DNA of 64,000 nt, from contig NZ_VTZU01000006.1 of the NCBI RefSeq assembly GCF_008370685.1, forward strand, positions 1 through 64,000. Reading direction: 5' to 3'. Below the pieces are notes generated by a model that did not search any database, had not been told where the DNA came from, and was given only the letters and a program-made list of their open reading frames with translations. The translations under genes and the position numbers were made by a program. This DNA is from Aquimarina sp. RZ0. Its GTDB lineage: Bacteria; Bacteroidota; Bacteroidia; Flavobacteriales; Flavobacteriaceae. How positions within the stretch are numbered: the stretch's first letter is position 1; each line of letters opens with the position of its first letter. Of this stretch, positions 63,299 to 64,000 are shown in pieces.

Positions 63299-64000
63299 AT
63301 GAATTTAGTTACTACAAAAAAGATTCTTAGTATTTTGGTTTTGGTAGTATTAGTTGCTGCTTGTGTACAAGATGACGATTTTAAGACACCGCCCTTAACA
63401 AATGTAGAACCAGCGATAGATAACAATTTGATTATGGATGTTGGGGCAGTTTTGGGGCAAATTGCTCAAGCCAATGGGGAAGCCGTTATTTTTGAGGATT
63501 CTGAGAATTTTATGAAAGGATATGTAGTATCCAGTGATAGATCAGGCAATTTTTTTGAAGAATTGATAGTACAGGATAAACCAGAAAATCCAACAGCAGG
63601 GATACGAATTTTGGTAGATGTTAATCCATTATTTACCAGCTATGAATTTGGACGTAAAGTGTTTATAAGATTACAAGGGTTATCTGCAGGGGTAGAAAAT
63701 GGAGTGGCCACCTTAGGAGTTTTGGTGGGTAATGAAATTGATCAGATACCATCCTTTTCTCAGGAAGAGGTAATCAAGAGATCTGCAGAGGTAGCTACGA
63801 TTGTTCCTTTAGAAATAAATATTGAAGATTTTTCTGATGCTATTTCTAATCTATACGTAACGATTAACAATGTGCAGTTTAACAGGAATGATGTACTAGG
63901 TGATAACCCTCTTACTTTTGCCTCTGAAGCGAGTGACAATTTTGATGGAGAAAGAAAGCTCGAAAGCTGTAATACAAGAGCGACGGCTATTTTGAGCACC
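63299..64000 (+). CDS. DUF5689 lipoprotein (3' end beyond the window)
   Basis: The ATG at 63299 opens a frame with no stop to the window's last base (234 codons). A lipobox VAACVQDDD puts the Cys near residue 22. The visible body (GYVVSSDRSGNFFEELIVQD near 81-100, FGRKVFIRLQGL near 125) is the OB-like DUF5689 pattern. Such lipoproteins often accompany TonB receptors in Flavobacteria, serving as surface ligand binders. Its stop, total length and any later domains cannot be seen. Confidence 0.8.
   Translation, partial: MNLVTTKKILSILVLVVLVAACVQDDDFKTPPLTNVEPAIDNNLIMDVGAVLGQIAQANGEAVIFEDSENFMKGYVVSSDRSGNFFEELIVQDKPENPTAGIRILVDVNPLFTSYEFGRKVFIRLQGLSAGVENGVATLGVLVGNEIDQIPSFSQEEVIKRSAEVATIVPLEINIEDFSDAISNLYVTINNVQFNRNDVLGDNPLTFASEASDNFDGERKLESCNTRATAILST

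Noticed and set aside
62948-63426. Two minus-strand frames at the end of the TonB gene
   Set aside because: They overlap the TonB receptor barrel and the DUF5689 gene start; neither looks like a protein family.

Overview
The window is chromosomal DNA from a marine-type member of the Bacteroidota, family Flavobacteriaceae. Aquimarina or a close relative is my best guess, from protein style only. Support comes from the low G+C, type IX secretion (T9SS) C-terminal sorting domains, TAnnTTTG promoter -7 elements in front of many genes, a two-component sensor with a periplasmic propeller, a TonB receptor with a carboxypeptidase-like N-terminal domain, and paired rnpA/ctp genes. No rRNA, CRISPR array, prophage or complete mobile element was seen. 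One tRNA (Ala-GGC) is present.

Layout. 0-0.6 kb: tail of an IS630-type transposase and a gene remnant beside it. 0.6-5.1 kb: tRNA-Ala, a universal stress protein, GNAT acetyltransferase plus MATE exporter, an enoyl-CoA hydratase, a 32-residue membrane microprotein and queD. 5.2-9.0 kb: a propeller-type histidine kinase and a LuxR-type response regulator, each preceded by an ACCC-N5-GGGT dyad. 9-13 kb: lpxH-like gene, then two tandem secreted fascin-like proteins, one frameshifted. 13-24 kb: housekeeping genes (ABC ATPase, prolyl oligopeptidase, asd, mscL, alr, tdk, rsmI) mixed with DoxX-type membrane proteins. 24.4-30.2 kb: a suf iron-sulfur assembly operon read leftwards (A-type carrier, sufB, lipoprotein, metallo-beta-lactamase-fold lipoprotein, sufC, four-helix-bundle protein, sufD).

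30.4-33.3 kb: LytTR regulator, LytS-like sensor kinase and a lipoprotein with a Cys-rich, bacteriocin-like C-terminus. 33.6-42.8 kb: a leftward surface-protein and metal locus with three paralogous LVIVD/choice-of-anchor-B secreted proteins, a seven-repeat propeller lipoprotein, an MbnP-like protein and its partner MbnH/MauG-like dihaem enzyme. 43-53 kb: Ctp protease, rnpA, a large T9SS BNR-repeat protein, M1 aminopeptidase, subtilisin-like protease and an MBL-fold hydrolase. 53-58 kb: SulP transporter, universal stress protein and a divergent cation/proton antiporter. 58-64 kb: two small Cys-containing lipoproteins, a secreted endonuclease/phosphatase-family protein and, divergent, a TonB receptor followed by a DUF5689 lipoprotein that runs off the window.

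The most unusual non-coding signal is a pair of ~170-bp palindromic repeats (33.3 and 45.2 kb) identical at both flanks but with the 26-bp centre exactly inverted. One template-switch event explains every difference between the copies. The best candidates for little-described systems are the LytTR/LytS plus Cys-rich peptide locus and the MbnP/MbnH/choice-of-anchor-B locus.
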